Shown: piece by piece, positions 26,526-37,122 of the stretch
Numbering within the stretch: position 1 is the first letter of the stretch
Layout of the letters: each line of letters starts with the position of its first letter
NCBI RefSeq assembly: GCF_002980595.1
Contig: NZ_PVLQ01000030.1
Span: forward strand, 1 to 64,000
Length of the DNA: 64,000 bases
DNA from: Malikia granosa
GTDB lineage: Bacteria; Pseudomonadota; Gammaproteobacteria; Burkholderiales; Burkholderiaceae_C
Reading direction: 5' to 3'
Made by a program: the position numbers and the translations under genes
Notes under the pieces: generated by a model
The model's database searches: none
Seen by the model: the letters and a program-made list of their open reading frames with translations, nothing else
Told to the model about the DNA's origin: nothing

Positions 26526-27308
26526 ATGATGGATCTGGGAATACAGGGCCGCAAAGCCCTCGTCTGCGCCTCCTCCCAGGGCCTGGGATATGCCTGCGCG
26601 CTGGCCCTGGCCCAGGCAGGATGCAGCGTCTATCTCAACGGTCGGCAGGCGGAAAAACTCGAGCGGGCGGCGCAGTCGATCCGCGAGCAGACCGGCGCCG
26701 CCGTGCTGGCGGTAGTGGCCGACCTCGATACCGAGGCGGGTCGTGCCGCCCTGCTGGCGGCCTGCCCCGAGCCCGACATCCTGGTCAACAACAATGCCGG
26801 CCCGCCTCCCGGCCAGCTGGAGGACTGGGACCAGGCGGCCTGGTCGAGTGCGCTGCAGAGCAACCTGGTCAGCGCCGCGCTGCTGCTGCGCGCCGTCCTG
26901 CCGGGCATGCGGGCGCGCGGCTTCGGCCGGGTGGTGAACATCACCTCCGCGATGGTCAAGACGCCCCATGCCGCCATGGGGCTGTCGACCGCCGCGCGCG
27001 CCGGACTCACCGCGCTGTCGCGGGCGCTGGCGCGCGAGGCCATCGCCGATGGCGTGACGATCAACAACCTGCTGCCCGAACGCTTCGATACGCCAAGGCA
27101 GGAATTCATGGCCCAGAAGCTGATGCAGGACAAGCGCATCGACCGCGACCAGGCCAGGCAGCTGATCGCCGACACCCTGCCGGCGCGCCGCTTTGGCAAG
27201 CCCGAGGAGTTCGGTGCCACCTGCGCCTTTGTCTGCAGCCAGCACGCGGGCTTCATGACCGGGCAGAATCTCCAGCTCGACGGCGGCTCCTACTGGGGCC
27301 TGGTCTGA
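26526..27308 (+). CDS. short-chain dehydrogenase/reductase family protein lacking the catalytic Tyr-Lys
   Basis: This 260-residue SDR-fold protein has the cofactor motif ASSQGLGYA, where the usual TGxxxGIG is changed, and NNNAGPPPG in place of NNAG. The serine strand reads NITSAMVKTPHA, but the YxxxK pair is missing: the stretch where it should lie reads GLSTAARAG. A known divergent SDR subgroup (beta-ketoacyl-reductase-like, with PPPG after NNAG) shows the same loss. It may bind NAD(P) and a CoA ester without classical SDR chemistry, or use another acid. It starts 13 bp after the 3-hydroxyacyl-CoA dehydrogenase. Confidence 0.88.
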   Translation: MMDLGIQGRKALVCASSQGLGYACALALAQAGCSVYLNGRQAEKLERAAQSIREQTGAAVLAVVADLDTEAGRAALLAACPEPDILVNNNAGPPPGQLEDWDQAAWSSALQSNLVSAALLLRAVLPGMRARGFGRVVNITSAMVKTPHAAMGLSTAARAGLTALSRALAREAIADGVTINNLLPERFDTPRQEFMAQKLMQDKRIDRDQARQLIADTLPARRFGKPEEFGATCAFVCSQHAGFMTGQNLQLDGGSYWGLV

Positions 27309-27415
27309 ACGCGCCAGCCCCTGGCCGGCACCCGCCCGGCTACTCCGGCCACCCCGGCCTGGCAACCCGAGCGACCCCGACCCGCTACACGCCACCCGCT
27401 TCAATGGAGGACCCC

Positions 27416-28315
27416 ATGCCAGCCGATCCCGCAGACCCCATGACCCTCAACCCGCAGACCCTGTCCCGACTCCAGCAATGGGTCGGCAGGACCGAAACCC
27501 TGCATGACGTGATCGTCGCCGCGCCGCTGCATGGCTTGAGCGCCACGCTGGACCGGGAGGACGAGCTGGCCACCGAGGGCAGTCCCGTGCCGGCCCTGGG
27601 GCACTGGCTCTATTTCCTGCCGCGCCATCTGCAAAGGGAAACCGGCGACGATGGCCATTGCAAGCGCGGCGGCTTCCTGCCTCCGGTGCCACTGCCGCGC
27701 AGGATGTGGGCCGGTGGAAAATTCGAATGGCAGGAATCGAATCCGCTGCGCGTGGGTGATTCGGTCCAGCGCGTCTCGCGCATCGAAAGCGTCAAGCACA
27801 AGACCGGCAATAGCGGCGATCTGGTCTTCGTCCAGGTCAGGCATGAATTCTTCAATGGCAATGGTCTTGCCATGACGGAAATCCACGATATTGTCTACCG
27901 GGCCGCAGCCCACGCAGGCGAATTGGCACCCAGCCCGATTGCCGCCGAAACCGGCGCGGCCTGGCAAAGGGAAATATATGCCGATCCGGTCCTGCTGTTC
28001 AGGTATTCCGCATTGACCTTCAACGGCCACCGGATTCATTACGACCGCAGTTATTGCAACCATGTGGAGGGCTATCCGGGCCTGGTGGTTCATGCCCCCC
28101 TGATTGCCACCCTGTTGCTCGACCTGGTACGCCGGAATGCACCCGGTTCCTTCATCAGGCGCTTTGAATTCAAGGCAGTCCGCCCGACGTTCGACCTGCA
28201 TGCGCTGCGTGTCAATGGCCAGCCGGAAGGGGACGGAAAAACGGTGCGGCTCTGGTCGCAAGACCACGAGGGGTGGTTGACGATGCAGGGCAAGGCCGAG
28301 CTGTCCCAGCCCTGA
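27416..28315 (+). CDS. MaoC/HTD2-like hot-dog acyl-CoA hydratase (mesaconyl-C4-CoA hydratase type)
   Basis: This 299-residue protein looks like the double hot-dog hydratases that include mesaconyl-C4-CoA hydratase and fungal/mitochondrial HTD2. The C-terminal motif FNGHRIHYDRSYCNHVEGYPGL has the catalytic Asp-His type pair and the N-terminal half shows PRRMWAGGKFEWQ. It would add water to an enoyl-CoA. I chose the ATG at 27416 with GGAGG upstream; a second ATG at 27440 is possible. It is the last gene of the rightward operon, 107 bp after the SDR, and its codon use (AAT, ATA, TTC-GAA runs) is slightly less GC-rich than its neighbours. Confidence 0.85.
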   Translation: MPADPADPMTLNPQTLSRLQQWVGRTETLHDVIVAAPLHGLSATLDREDELATEGSPVPALGHWLYFLPRHLQRETGDDGHCKRGGFLPPVPLPRRMWAGGKFEWQESNPLRVGDSVQRVSRIESVKHKTGNSGDLVFVQVRHEFFNGNGLAMTEIHDIVYRAAAHAGELAPSPIAAETGAAWQREIYADPVLLFRYSALTFNGHRIHYDRSYCNHVEGYPGLVVHAPLIATLLLDLVRRNAPGSFIRRFEFKAVRPTFDLHALRVNGQPEGDGKTVRLWSQDHEGWLTMQGKAELSQP

Positions 28316-28325
28316 CACCGGTCCT

Positions 28326-28371
28326 GATGCCGGCCCGGCCGGCGCCCTCCAGCCCCGGGGCCGCCGGCATC
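28326..28371. terminator. possible bidirectional terminator stem-loop
   Basis: Perfect nine-base arms, GATGCCGGC at 28326-28334 and GCCGGCATC at 28363-28371, lie between two convergent genes. The loop holds further GC-rich pairing. There is no clear T run on either side, so this is only a candidate. Confidence 0.4.
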
Positions 28372-28382
28372 GCTCGCCCGGC

Positions 28383-29972
28383 TCAGGCGCTCGTTTCGAG
28401 CAGATAGCGGGAGATGCGGGGCGGCTCGCCACCCAGGTGGTAGCCGAGCTTTCGCTCGTGCAGCTCGGCATCGGCCGCGGTAGTCCTTTCGAAGCGGCGC
28501 AAGTGATCGGTCCAGGAACGCTCGACCGTCACCTCCACGAAGCGGCCCGGATCGCTGATGTCATGCAACAGCTGCCACGAGACCGCCCCCTGCCTGAGCC
28601 TGGCCGGGCGACTCTCCTCGAGCATCAACTGACGGAAATCGGCCGCCGCCGCCGGCTCCACCTGGTATTCGATGCTGATGACGACCTGGCCCTTCGCCGG
28701 CGGCTCGGGGGGTTGCGGCACGGCAAAGATCCGCCTCGGACTCAGGTCCCCCACCGGCGCGGAATCCGGCAGCAGGCGCATCACCAGGGCCAGCAGGCAG
28801 AAGCCCGTCAGCGCCGCGACGCTGACGCTCAGCGAGATGCCGGACCAGGCGGCCAGCTGGCCCCAGAGCGCGGCACCACAGGCGCCCGCCCCCATCATGG
28901 TCATGAAGTAGGCGGACATCCCCCTGGCGCGCACCCAGTCGGGCAATGCGAGCTGGAACGCGACGGTCAGCGCATTGGCCACCGTGACCGTGGTCATGCC
29001 GGACAAGACCATCGCGGGCAGGGCCAGCCACAGCTTGTCCGTCTGCGCGATCACCAGCATCGTCAAGGCCTGCAAGGCCGCCGCGCGCAGGACCAGGCCG
29101 TCGCGCTGGAACCGCTTGAGCAGGCGGGGCAGCAGCGTGGTCGACAAGATGGCGCCGATTCCCATGGCGGCCAGCAGCAGGGTGAAGGCCTCGGCACCGC
29201 CGCCCTGCATGCCGCGCGCGACCAGCGGCAGCAAGGCCACCAGGCCGGAGGCACCGAAGAAGAACAGCCAGATCCTGAGCAGGACATTCTTCAGCGGCGG
29301 CGACTGGGCAATGTACTGGACCCCGACCCGGATGGAGCTCAGGATCGGCTCGCGTCCCAGGGGATGGGGCTTGTGCTCGCGCTTCCAGCGGGCGATCACC
29401 AGCGCTGCCAGCAGCGAGAGCAGCGCATTGAGCGAAAACACCCAGGCCGATCCCGCAGCAGCAATGATGGCCCCGGCCATCAAGGGACCGCCGATGCGCG
29501 AGATGTTCATCGCCACGCTGTTGAGGGACAGGGCAGCCGGCAGTTGCGGCCGGCCCACCAGCTCCGGCAGGATGGCGGCAAAGACCGGCCAGCGCATCGC
29601 CAGGCCGATGCCGTTGGCAAATACCAGCGCCAGCAGCAGCTGCGGGCTCAGCAGGTCCAGGAAGGTCACCAGCGCCAGCGCAAACGCCACCGCGGAAATC
29701 CAGATCTGCGTCAGCATGAAATACTTCTTGCGATCCAGCCCGTCGGCCAACGCGCCGCTGGGCAATGCGAGCAGGAAAACCGGCAGGGTCGCGGCGCTTT
29801 GCACCAGGGCGACCCAGATTGGCGAGGTGGTGAGCGAAGTCATGATCCAGGCGGCCGCCACGTCATTCATCCACATGCACAGGTTCGCTACCAGCCAGGT
29901 GGCCCATAGATGCCTGAAGATGCGAACCTTGAAAGGCGCCAGCGGCGAAAGGTCTGGTTCTGCAATGCTCAT
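28383..29972 (-). CDS. MFS_3-type exporter with C-terminal ferredoxin-like (ABM-type) domain
   Basis: This 529-residue inner-membrane protein has an N-terminal MFS domain of about 400 residues in the enterobactin-exporter-like MFS_3 group (PFKVRIFRHLWATWLVANL, SGALADGLDRKKYF). A soluble C-terminal part of about 110 residues follows (VVISIEYQVEPAAAADFRQ, then FVEVTVERSWTDHLRR), which resembles antibiotic-biosynthesis-monooxygenase-type domains often found on such transporters. I chose the ATG at 29972; a TTG at 29987 is in frame. It is monocistronic and convergent with the hydratase gene. The substrate is not predictable. Confidence 0.87.
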   Translation of the reverse strand: MSIAEPDLSPLAPFKVRIFRHLWATWLVANLCMWMNDVAAAWIMTSLTTSPIWVALVQSAATLPVFLLALPSGALADGLDRKKYFMLTQIWISAVAFALALVTFLDLLSPQLLLALVFANGIGLAMRWPVFAAILPELVGRPQLPAALSLNSVAMNISRIGGPLMAGAIIAAAGSAWVFSLNALLSLLAALVIARWKREHKPHPLGREPILSSIRVGVQYIAQSPPLKNVLLRIWLFFFGASGLVALLPLVARGMQGGGAEAFTLLLAAMGIGAILSTTLLPRLLKRFQRDGLVLRAAALQALTMLVIAQTDKLWLALPAMVLSGMTTVTVANALTVAFQLALPDWVRARGMSAYFMTMMGAGACGAALWGQLAAWSGISLSVSVAALTGFCLLALVMRLLPDSAPVGDLSPRRIFAVPQPPEPPAKGQVVISIEYQVEPAAAADFRQLMLEESRPARLRQGAVSWQLLHDISDPGRFVEVTVERSWTDHLRRFERTTAADAELHERKLGYHLGGEPPRISRYLLETSA

Positions 29973-30032
29973 AGCGTGTTTTTTCAAATGGGAAGTTTCA
30001 TGATTTTCCTGAAACAGCCGGATTTCTCAGTC

Positions 30033-30052
30033 AGGCGAAACTTGAGTCGCCT
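30033..30052. promoter_or_regulatory. inverted repeat AGGCGA-N8-TCGCCT upstream of the MFS exporter
   Basis: Perfect six-base arms lie 61 bp upstream of the exporter start, just downstream (in the exporter's direction) of a minus-strand TATAAT. It has the size of a TetR- or MarR-type operator, but no such regulator gene is adjacent. Function is inferred from position only. Confidence 0.4.
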
Positions 30053-30218
30053 ATTTCCATTATAGGCAGGCGATGAATTGATTTCGATTTGCCGCCAGGA
30101 AAACAAGTCATCCATCAGCCCCCGCTCCAGCGCCGGTCCGATGCCATGGCCGGCGGGCGCAGCCGCCAGGTTGGCCACGGCAGCGCCCCCAGCGCGCCAG
30201 CTGGCGACAGCGGGGCAG

Positions 30219-30247
30219 TTGCCCTGCCCGGCGTTCGCCAATATACT
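30219..30247 (+). promoter_or_regulatory. frmRAB promoter
   Basis: TTGCCC (30219-30224) and TATACT (30242-30247, five of six consensus bases) are 17 bp apart, the ideal spacing. The start codon of frmR is 31 bp after the -10 box. The FrmR operator overlaps the -10 box. Confidence 0.65.
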
Positions 30248-30258
30248 ACCCCCCAGTA
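30244..30258. promoter_or_regulatory. FrmR/RcnR-type operator
   Basis: The 15 bases TACTACCCCCCAGTA are, on the other strand, TACT-GGGGGG-T-AGTA, an exact match to the TACT-G6-N-AGTA operator known for RcnR and closely related FrmR sites. It overlaps the -10 box, so binding of the repressor would block transcription directly. Confidence 0.75.
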
Positions 30259-30277
30259 CATAGCATCCATACTTGCC

Positions 30278-32581
<2,304 letters not shown>

Positions 32582-32669
32582 GCAGGCCAGGCCAAAGCCA
32601 TCGAGCGCTGACCTGATCCAGGCCTGCCTGCGGGCGGCGATCAGCCAGGGCCTTGCAGCTGCCTATCGG

Positions 32670-33326
32670 TCACAGGGACGCCACCCAGGCCGACAGCGCG
32701 GCGCAGCCCAGCGCCAGCGCCAAGGCCAGCAGGCGCTGGGGCAGTCCGTCCTTGGCGGCGGGCTGCTCCAGGTCGGTGGCCTTGTCGCCGCTGACCATCG
32801 CGGCCACCAGCGGGACCTTCCTGAACAGCTGGTAGTAGATGATGGCCAGCAGGTGCAGCGCCACCCAGGCGATCAGAATGGCCTTGCCCCATTCGGCATG
32901 GTAGGCCGTGGCCAGCGAGACCCATTCGGCCGGAGCGAAGCGCGACAAGGGCCCGCTGAAGGCGATCTCGTCGTCGCTCAGCAGGCCCGAGGCCAGCTGC
33001 AGCAGCAGGATCAGCAGCAGGGCAAACACCGACAGGGCCGCCGTGGGGCTGTGGCCCAGCTCGTGCTCCGGCCTGGACTGGCCACGCAGGTAGCGCCACA
33101 AGGTAAGCGGCGAGTAGCTGAACTGCGCGAAGCGCGACCAGTAGCCGCCGACAAAGCCCCACAGCAGGCGAAACAGCAGCAGCGCCAGCACGGCATGGCC
33201 CAGGCGGAAATGCCAGTTCATCCACGAGCCCCCCAGGTTGCCGCTGACGACCAGACCGATCACGGCAGCCACCAGCAGCCAGTGGAACAGGCGGGTGGGC
33301 AGGTCCCACACACGAAGGCTATGCAT
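32670..33326 (-). CDS. cytochrome b561-type diheme membrane protein
   Basis: This 218-residue inner-membrane protein has four to five hydrophobic segments and the histidines of the Ni/Fe-hydrogenase/cytochrome b561 family, in RLFHWLLVAAV, FRLGHAVLALL and WVALHLLAI. It binds two b haems and moves electrons between the quinone pool and a c-type cytochrome. The divergent cytochrome c' gene 135 bp away is a common partner. A GGAGA site precedes the start. The C-terminus adds a single predicted hydrophobic helix (LALALALGCAALSAWVA), longer than the core family domain. Confidence 0.88.
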   Translation of the reverse strand: MHSLRVWDLPTRLFHWLLVAAVIGLVVSGNLGGSWMNWHFRLGHAVLALLLFRLLWGFVGGYWSRFAQFSYSPLTLWRYLRGQSRPEHELGHSPTAALSVFALLLILLLQLASGLLSDDEIAFSGPLSRFAPAEWVSLATAYHAEWGKAILIAWVALHLLAIIYYQLFRKVPLVAAMVSGDKATDLEQPAAKDGLPQRLLALALALGCAALSAWVASL

Positions 33327-33357
33327 CAGTCCATCTCCCAGCAGGTCAAGGTATCTC

Positions 33358-33408
33358 TGGCATCAAATGCCAAAAAGAGAATAACAGCATACACTGATCG
33401 GCGTATGC
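33358..33408. promoter_or_regulatory. two inverted repeats between cytochrome b561 and cytochrome c' genes
   Basis: The 15-bp TGGCATCAAATGCCA (33358-33372) is a perfect palindrome with six-base arms and a three-base centre. A second repeat, GCATAC-N10-GTATGC (33387-33408), follows. The first lies 32 bp from the b561 start and the second 54 bp from the cytochrome c' start, so each is placed to control one of the divergent genes. No regulator gene is adjacent. Confidence 0.5.
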
Positions 33409-33461
33409 GCCTGGCGATCGGGCGCCTACCTCCTTGTCAACCCTCTAGCAGAAAGCCCTCG

Positions 33462-33911
33462 ATGAAAGCCAGCCACGCCTTGATGCTCTCAGTCGCCCTC
33501 CTGTCGGCAGGTGCCGCCCAGGCCCAGTTCCAGAAGCCCGAAGATGCGGTGAAGTATCGCCAGAGCGCCTTGTCGGTCATGGGAACGCATTTCAGCCGCC
33601 TGGGCGCCATGGCCAACGGCAAGGTGCCGTTCGATGCCCAGAAGGCGCAGGAGGACGCCGCCGTGGTGCTGATGCTGAGCCGCCTGCCCTGGGCCGGCTT
33701 CACGCCGGAAAGCCAGAAGCTCGACAGCAAGGCCAAGCCCGAGCTGTGGAGCGAGACGGGCAAGTTCAAGGCCGGCGCGGACAAGCTGGTGAGCGCCACC
33801 GTGGCGCTCGACGCCGCAGCCAGGACCGGCAGCCTGGATGCGGTGAAGAAATCGTTTGGCGAGGCCGCAGCCAGCTGCAAGGCCTGCCACGATTCCTACA
33901 AGTCCAAGTAA
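33462..33911 (+). CDS. cytochrome c' (four-helix c-type cytochrome)
   Basis: This 149-residue periplasmic protein has a signal peptide (MKASHALMLSVALLSAGAAQA) followed by a helical domain that starts FQKPEDAVKYRQSALSVMG. The haem site CKACH is near the C-terminus, as in cytochromes c' and c-556, which bind NO and CO and may protect against nitrosative stress. The methionine at the sixth position is not obvious from the sequence. I chose the ATG at 33462, the only start with a signal peptide. The gene is divergent from cytochrome b561 and converges with the nucleotidase gene, eight bases away. Confidence 0.92.
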   Translation: MKASHALMLSVALLSAGAAQAQFQKPEDAVKYRQSALSVMGTHFSRLGAMANGKVPFDAQKAQEDAAVVLMLSRLPWAGFTPESQKLDSKAKPELWSETGKFKAGADKLVSATVALDAAARTGSLDAVKKSFGEAAASCKACHDSYKSK

Positions 33912-33918
33912 GCCGGCC

Positions 33919-35976
33919 TTACCTGGACAGGTCGATGGCGTAGACGCCCTGCCCCTTGCCGCTGCCGTCGTCGTTGCTCACCACGCTGATGTTGCCAAGG
34001 CCGGCGGTCTGCGCGACCGACAGCTTGTTACTGCCCGAGACGAAGGTCACCGGGCCCGCCGTGGCGACCTTTGTGAAGCGCCAGCTGCGGGTTGAACCGT
34101 CGGCGGCCAGCGTCAGGTTCTTGCGCGCCTTGATGTAGTCGATCAGCACATCGCGGTTGGCATCGGGCGAGGCATGGATGATGTTGTCCGCCGTCAGGCC
34201 GAACTGCGTGCCGCTGGTGGCGCGGTAGTTGTTGGTCGCAATGATGAACTCGGCGCTGGCATTGATCGGGGCGCCCTTGTAGGTCAGCTTCTTGATCCGG
34301 CTGCCCTTGGCCTGGGTCACGTCGATCTCGTAGCTCAGGTCGGCCGAGGTGAACATGTCGAAGTTGTAGCCCGGGAAGGTCGAGATCAGCGGCTGCGCCG
34401 TGGTCAGGCTCGGGTCGATCTGGTTGAAGCGCTCGGCCGCCTTCTCGAGCCAGGTCTTGATGCCCGCGCCCGTCACCTTGACGGCATAGACGGTATTGGG
34501 ATAGAGGTAGAGGTCGGCGGCGTTGTTGATCGCGATCGGCCCCTGCTTCACGTCGGTGAAGTCGGTGCCGCCGCCGAAGCCGCTCTTGAACGGCGCGCTG
34601 ACCGACAGCACGGGCAGGTCTTTGTACTGCGGCAGGTTGGCGGCCACGTACTTGGCGACATAGTCGGCCTGCGCGGCGTTGACCACCTGGATCGCGGTCA
34701 CATCGCCCACGTCGGCGAAGTAGGACGACAGGGCGAAGTCGGACTGGCCGATCGGGGTCTTCACGTAGTCGATCGCCGCCTCATGCTCGGTCTTGACCAC
34801 GGCCGCGATCGCCGGATCGACGGGCACATAGGTCTTGGCCGTGGCGTCGGTCAGCGCCTTGCGCAGGCTCACCGCGGTCTTGCCGCTGTCTATGGTCCAC
34901 TTGCCGTTCCTGACCACCAGCTGGTAGTTGATGACCCCGATGGCCTTGCCCCAGAAGCTCGGCATCACGGCCGGCACGCCGTGGAAAGTGCCCTTGACCT
35001 TGTCGACGCCGGCGGCGTTGCAGGCGGCGGTGCTGCAAACCGCATTCGGGAACTCGCTGTGCGAGTGGCCCATCAGGATGCCGTCGATGCCCGGCACCTT
35101 GGCCAGGTAGTAGTTGGCGTTTTCCATGCTGGGGCTGTAGGCGCCGGTGTCCCAGCCGCCGTGCGAGGCGGCGATCACGATATCGGCCCCCTCGGCGCGG
35201 GCCATCGGCACGTACTTGGTCGCGGCCTCCACCACGCCCTGCACATCGACCTTGCCTTCGAGCCAGCGCTTGTCCCATTGCAGGATGGCCGGCGGCGTGA
35301 AGCCGATCACCGCCACCTTGACCGTGGTCTCGATGGTCTTGCCGTCCTTGTCCTTGGCGCTGACCTTCTTGTTGATCAGGGTGTAGGGCTTGTACAGCGG
35401 GGCACCGTCCTTCTTGCTGCTCACGTTGGCCAGCACCAGCGGAAAGGCCGGGCCGGCGCAGCTGGGCTGGCTGGCCACGGCGGGCATGCCGTCGACGTTG
35501 AACTTGGTGCCTGTGACCTGCGCCAGGTAGGGCAGTCCGTAGTTGAACTCGTGGTTGCCCAGCGTGCCGGCGTCGAAGCCGATCGCGTCCATGGCCTTGT
35601 AGGTGGCCAGCTTCTGGCTGCAGCTGACCGGCTTGACCAGCGCCTGGTAGTCGGCCAGGGCCGTGCCCTGGATGGTGTCGCCGTTGTCGATCAGCAGGTT
35701 GTTCGGAAAATCGGCACGGGCCTGCTTGATCAGCGTGGCAGTGCGCTCGAAACCGATGCTCTTGTCCTCGGCGAGGCGGAAATAGTCGTAGCTCAGCAGG
35801 TTGGCATGCAGGTCCGAGGTCTCGAGGATGGCCAGCTCGGCCGTGGCGGACTCGGGCAGGACGGCAGCAGGCTGGTCCGAATCGCCGCAGGCGGTCAGGC
35901 CGCCAGCCAGCGCGGCAGCGATCGCCGCGGTCAATGCCGGCCGCGAAAACAATATCGATTTGGAATTGATATCCAC
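33919..35976 (-). CDS. bifunctional 2',3'-cyclic-nucleotide phosphodiesterase/3'-nucleotidase-type lipoprotein
   Basis: This 685-residue secreted metallophosphatase has a lipoprotein signal ending LTACG, so it is probably anchored to a membrane facing the periplasm. The N-terminal calcineurin-like domain carries all metal motifs: ETSDLHANL, DNGDTIQG, GNHEFNYG and GHSHSEF. The C-terminal 5'-nucleotidase domain binds the base through an aromatic sandwich (PNTVYAVKV, FPGYNFDMF). It would release phosphate and nucleosides from extracellular nucleotides, as CpdB does. It stands alone between the cytochrome c' gene and the divergent AraC gene. Confidence 0.9.
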   Translation of the reverse strand: MDINSKSILFSRPALTAAIAAALAGGLTACGDSDQPAAVLPESATAELAILETSDLHANLLSYDYFRLAEDKSIGFERTATLIKQARADFPNNLLIDNGDTIQGTALADYQALVKPVSCSQKLATYKAMDAIGFDAGTLGNHEFNYGLPYLAQVTGTKFNVDGMPAVASQPSCAGPAFPLVLANVSSKKDGAPLYKPYTLINKKVSAKDKDGKTIETTVKVAVIGFTPPAILQWDKRWLEGKVDVQGVVEAATKYVPMARAEGADIVIAASHGGWDTGAYSPSMENANYYLAKVPGIDGILMGHSHSEFPNAVCSTAACNAAGVDKVKGTFHGVPAVMPSFWGKAIGVINYQLVVRNGKWTIDSGKTAVSLRKALTDATAKTYVPVDPAIAAVVKTEHEAAIDYVKTPIGQSDFALSSYFADVGDVTAIQVVNAAQADYVAKYVAANLPQYKDLPVLSVSAPFKSGFGGGTDFTDVKQGPIAINNAADLYLYPNTVYAVKVTGAGIKTWLEKAAERFNQIDPSLTTAQPLISTFPGYNFDMFTSADLSYEIDVTQAKGSRIKKLTYKGAPINASAEFIIATNNYRATSGTQFGLTADNIIHASPDANRDVLIDYIKARKNLTLAADGSTRSWRFTKVATAGPVTFVSGSNKLSVAQTAGLGNISVVSNDDGSGKGQGVYAIDLSR

Positions 35977-36195
35977 AAAAACTCCTGATAGTGAGAGGGA
36001 TCGACTGAATCTATCGGCCCGTCATGACAGTCAGGTGAAGCTGCGGCCAGCATATATGCAAAAAAGAAATATGGAAGCTACTAAATATTAGTTTAGAAAT
36101 ATCACAAGCCTGCCTATGATTCGCCCCCATCCCGGCAGAACACCGCGCTGCCGCGACTCCCCCTCCCTGTTCACCCCTCCGGATCGCCTGTTTCC
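35977..36195. promoter_or_regulatory. AT-rich divergent promoter region
   Basis: This 219-bp gap between the nucleotidase (-) and the AraC gene (+) is distinctly AT-rich at 36050-36110. It holds a 16-bp inverted repeat CTAAA-N6-TTTAG (36081-36096) about 100 bp before the AraC start. I see no clear -35/-10 pair that I would defend. Confidence 0.4.
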
Positions 36196-37119
36196 ATGAC
36201 CCCACACCAGGATCGACTGATTCAATGGCTGCTCGGCAGCCTGGATCTGCGGACCACGCTGTTCCACCTCGGGCAGTACTGCGGCTCCTGGCAGGCCTCG
36301 ACCGCCGGCATGGCGCAGGGCGGCTTCCATGTCATCCTCAACGGCGACTGCTGGCTGCACCTGAGCGAGAGCGGACAGAAGCAGAAGCTGCAGGCCGGCG
36401 ATGCGGTCTTCTTCCTGCGCGACCTGCCGCACCTGCTCAGTCCGCACGAGGACGCTGGTGCCGCGGCCGGCTCGCCCAGGCCTGCCATGCAGGCGATCGA
36501 CCTGGCGGCACCCTGCAGCACGGCGCTGGCCTGCGGCTTCTTCGAGTTCCGCGCGCCGATCAACGAGGTCTTCCTGGCCAAGTTCCCGGCCTATGTGGTG
36601 GTCTCGCGCGAGCGCGCCGAGCTGCGCGAGATCCGGCCCCTGTTCGACCTGGTGCTGGCCGAGGCGAGCAACGGCAGCGCGGAGCCGTCGCCGCTGCTGA
36701 CCAAGCTGGTCGACCTGATGTTCTTCTATGTCGTGCGCCACCTGTGCCGGCGCCAGGAGGTCGAGGAAGGCCTGTGGGCGGTGCTCGCTCGGCCCGAGTT
36801 CACGCCGCTGCTCGAGGCGATCCTGCGCGAGCCGGGACGGGACTGGAGCGTCGAGCAGATGGCCGACCTGACGCACATGTCGCGCAGCAAGTTCTTCCGG
36901 CTGTTCTCGCAGACCGCGGGCACCTCGCCGAGCCAGTTCGTCGCGCAGCTGCGCATGCAGCTGGCCTCGCGCTGGATCGTCGAGGGCATGCCGCTGGCGC
37001 GCGCGGCCGAGAAGGCCGGCTACCAGTCCGACGCGGCGTTCTCGCGCGCATTCAAGAAGATCACCGGCTCGCTGCCGGGCACGCTGCGGCGCTCGGTCGG
37101 CTCGCGGCTGGCCGCCTGA
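36196..37119 (+). CDS. AraC-family regulator with cupin (Cupin_6) domain
   Basis: This 307-residue protein has an N-terminal cupin effector domain (AQGGFHVILNGDCWLHL, then GDAVFFLRDLPHLL) and a C-terminal pair of helix-turn-helices (WSVEQMADLTHMSRSKFFRLFSQTAGTSP and AAEKAGYQSDAAFSRAFKKITG). This is the layout of regulators that sense small molecules and activate a neighbouring operon. The genes downstream on the same strand are an AhpD-like protein, an acyl-CoA-dehydrogenase-fold protein, a rubredoxin fusion and an ABC importer, so it probably controls those. GGGACT direct repeats lie between it and the next gene. Confidence 0.9.
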   Translation: MTPHQDRLIQWLLGSLDLRTTLFHLGQYCGSWQASTAGMAQGGFHVILNGDCWLHLSESGQKQKLQAGDAVFFLRDLPHLLSPHEDAGAAAGSPRPAMQAIDLAAPCSTALACGFFEFRAPINEVFLAKFPAYVVVSRERAELREIRPLFDLVLAEASNGSAEPSPLLTKLVDLMFFYVVRHLCRRQEVEEGLWAVLARPEFTPLLEAILREPGRDWSVEQMADLTHMSRSKFFRLFSQTAGTSPSQFVAQLRMQLASRWIVEGMPLARAAEKAGYQSDAAFSRAFKKITGSLPGTLRRSVGSRLAA

Positions 37120-37122
37120 GCC

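Larger units (their letters stand above)
29973..30277. other. intergenic region between MFS exporter (-) and frmR (+)
   Basis: This 305-bp gap holds no gene I can support. It contains a 20-bp inverted repeat (30033-30052), a perfect TATAAT on the minus strand (30064-30059) that could serve the MFS gene though no good -35 is seen, and the frmR promoter and operator near 30219-30258. The stretch 30100-30220 shows no clear signal. Confidence 0.7.

Noticed and set aside
33387-33408. GCATAC-N10-GTATGC as a third copy of the GntR operator
   Set aside because: The arms resemble the operator but the spacer is five bases shorter than the equivalent spacing in the two 29-bp sites, so the same dimer is unlikely to bind. 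I list it as a separate repeat.
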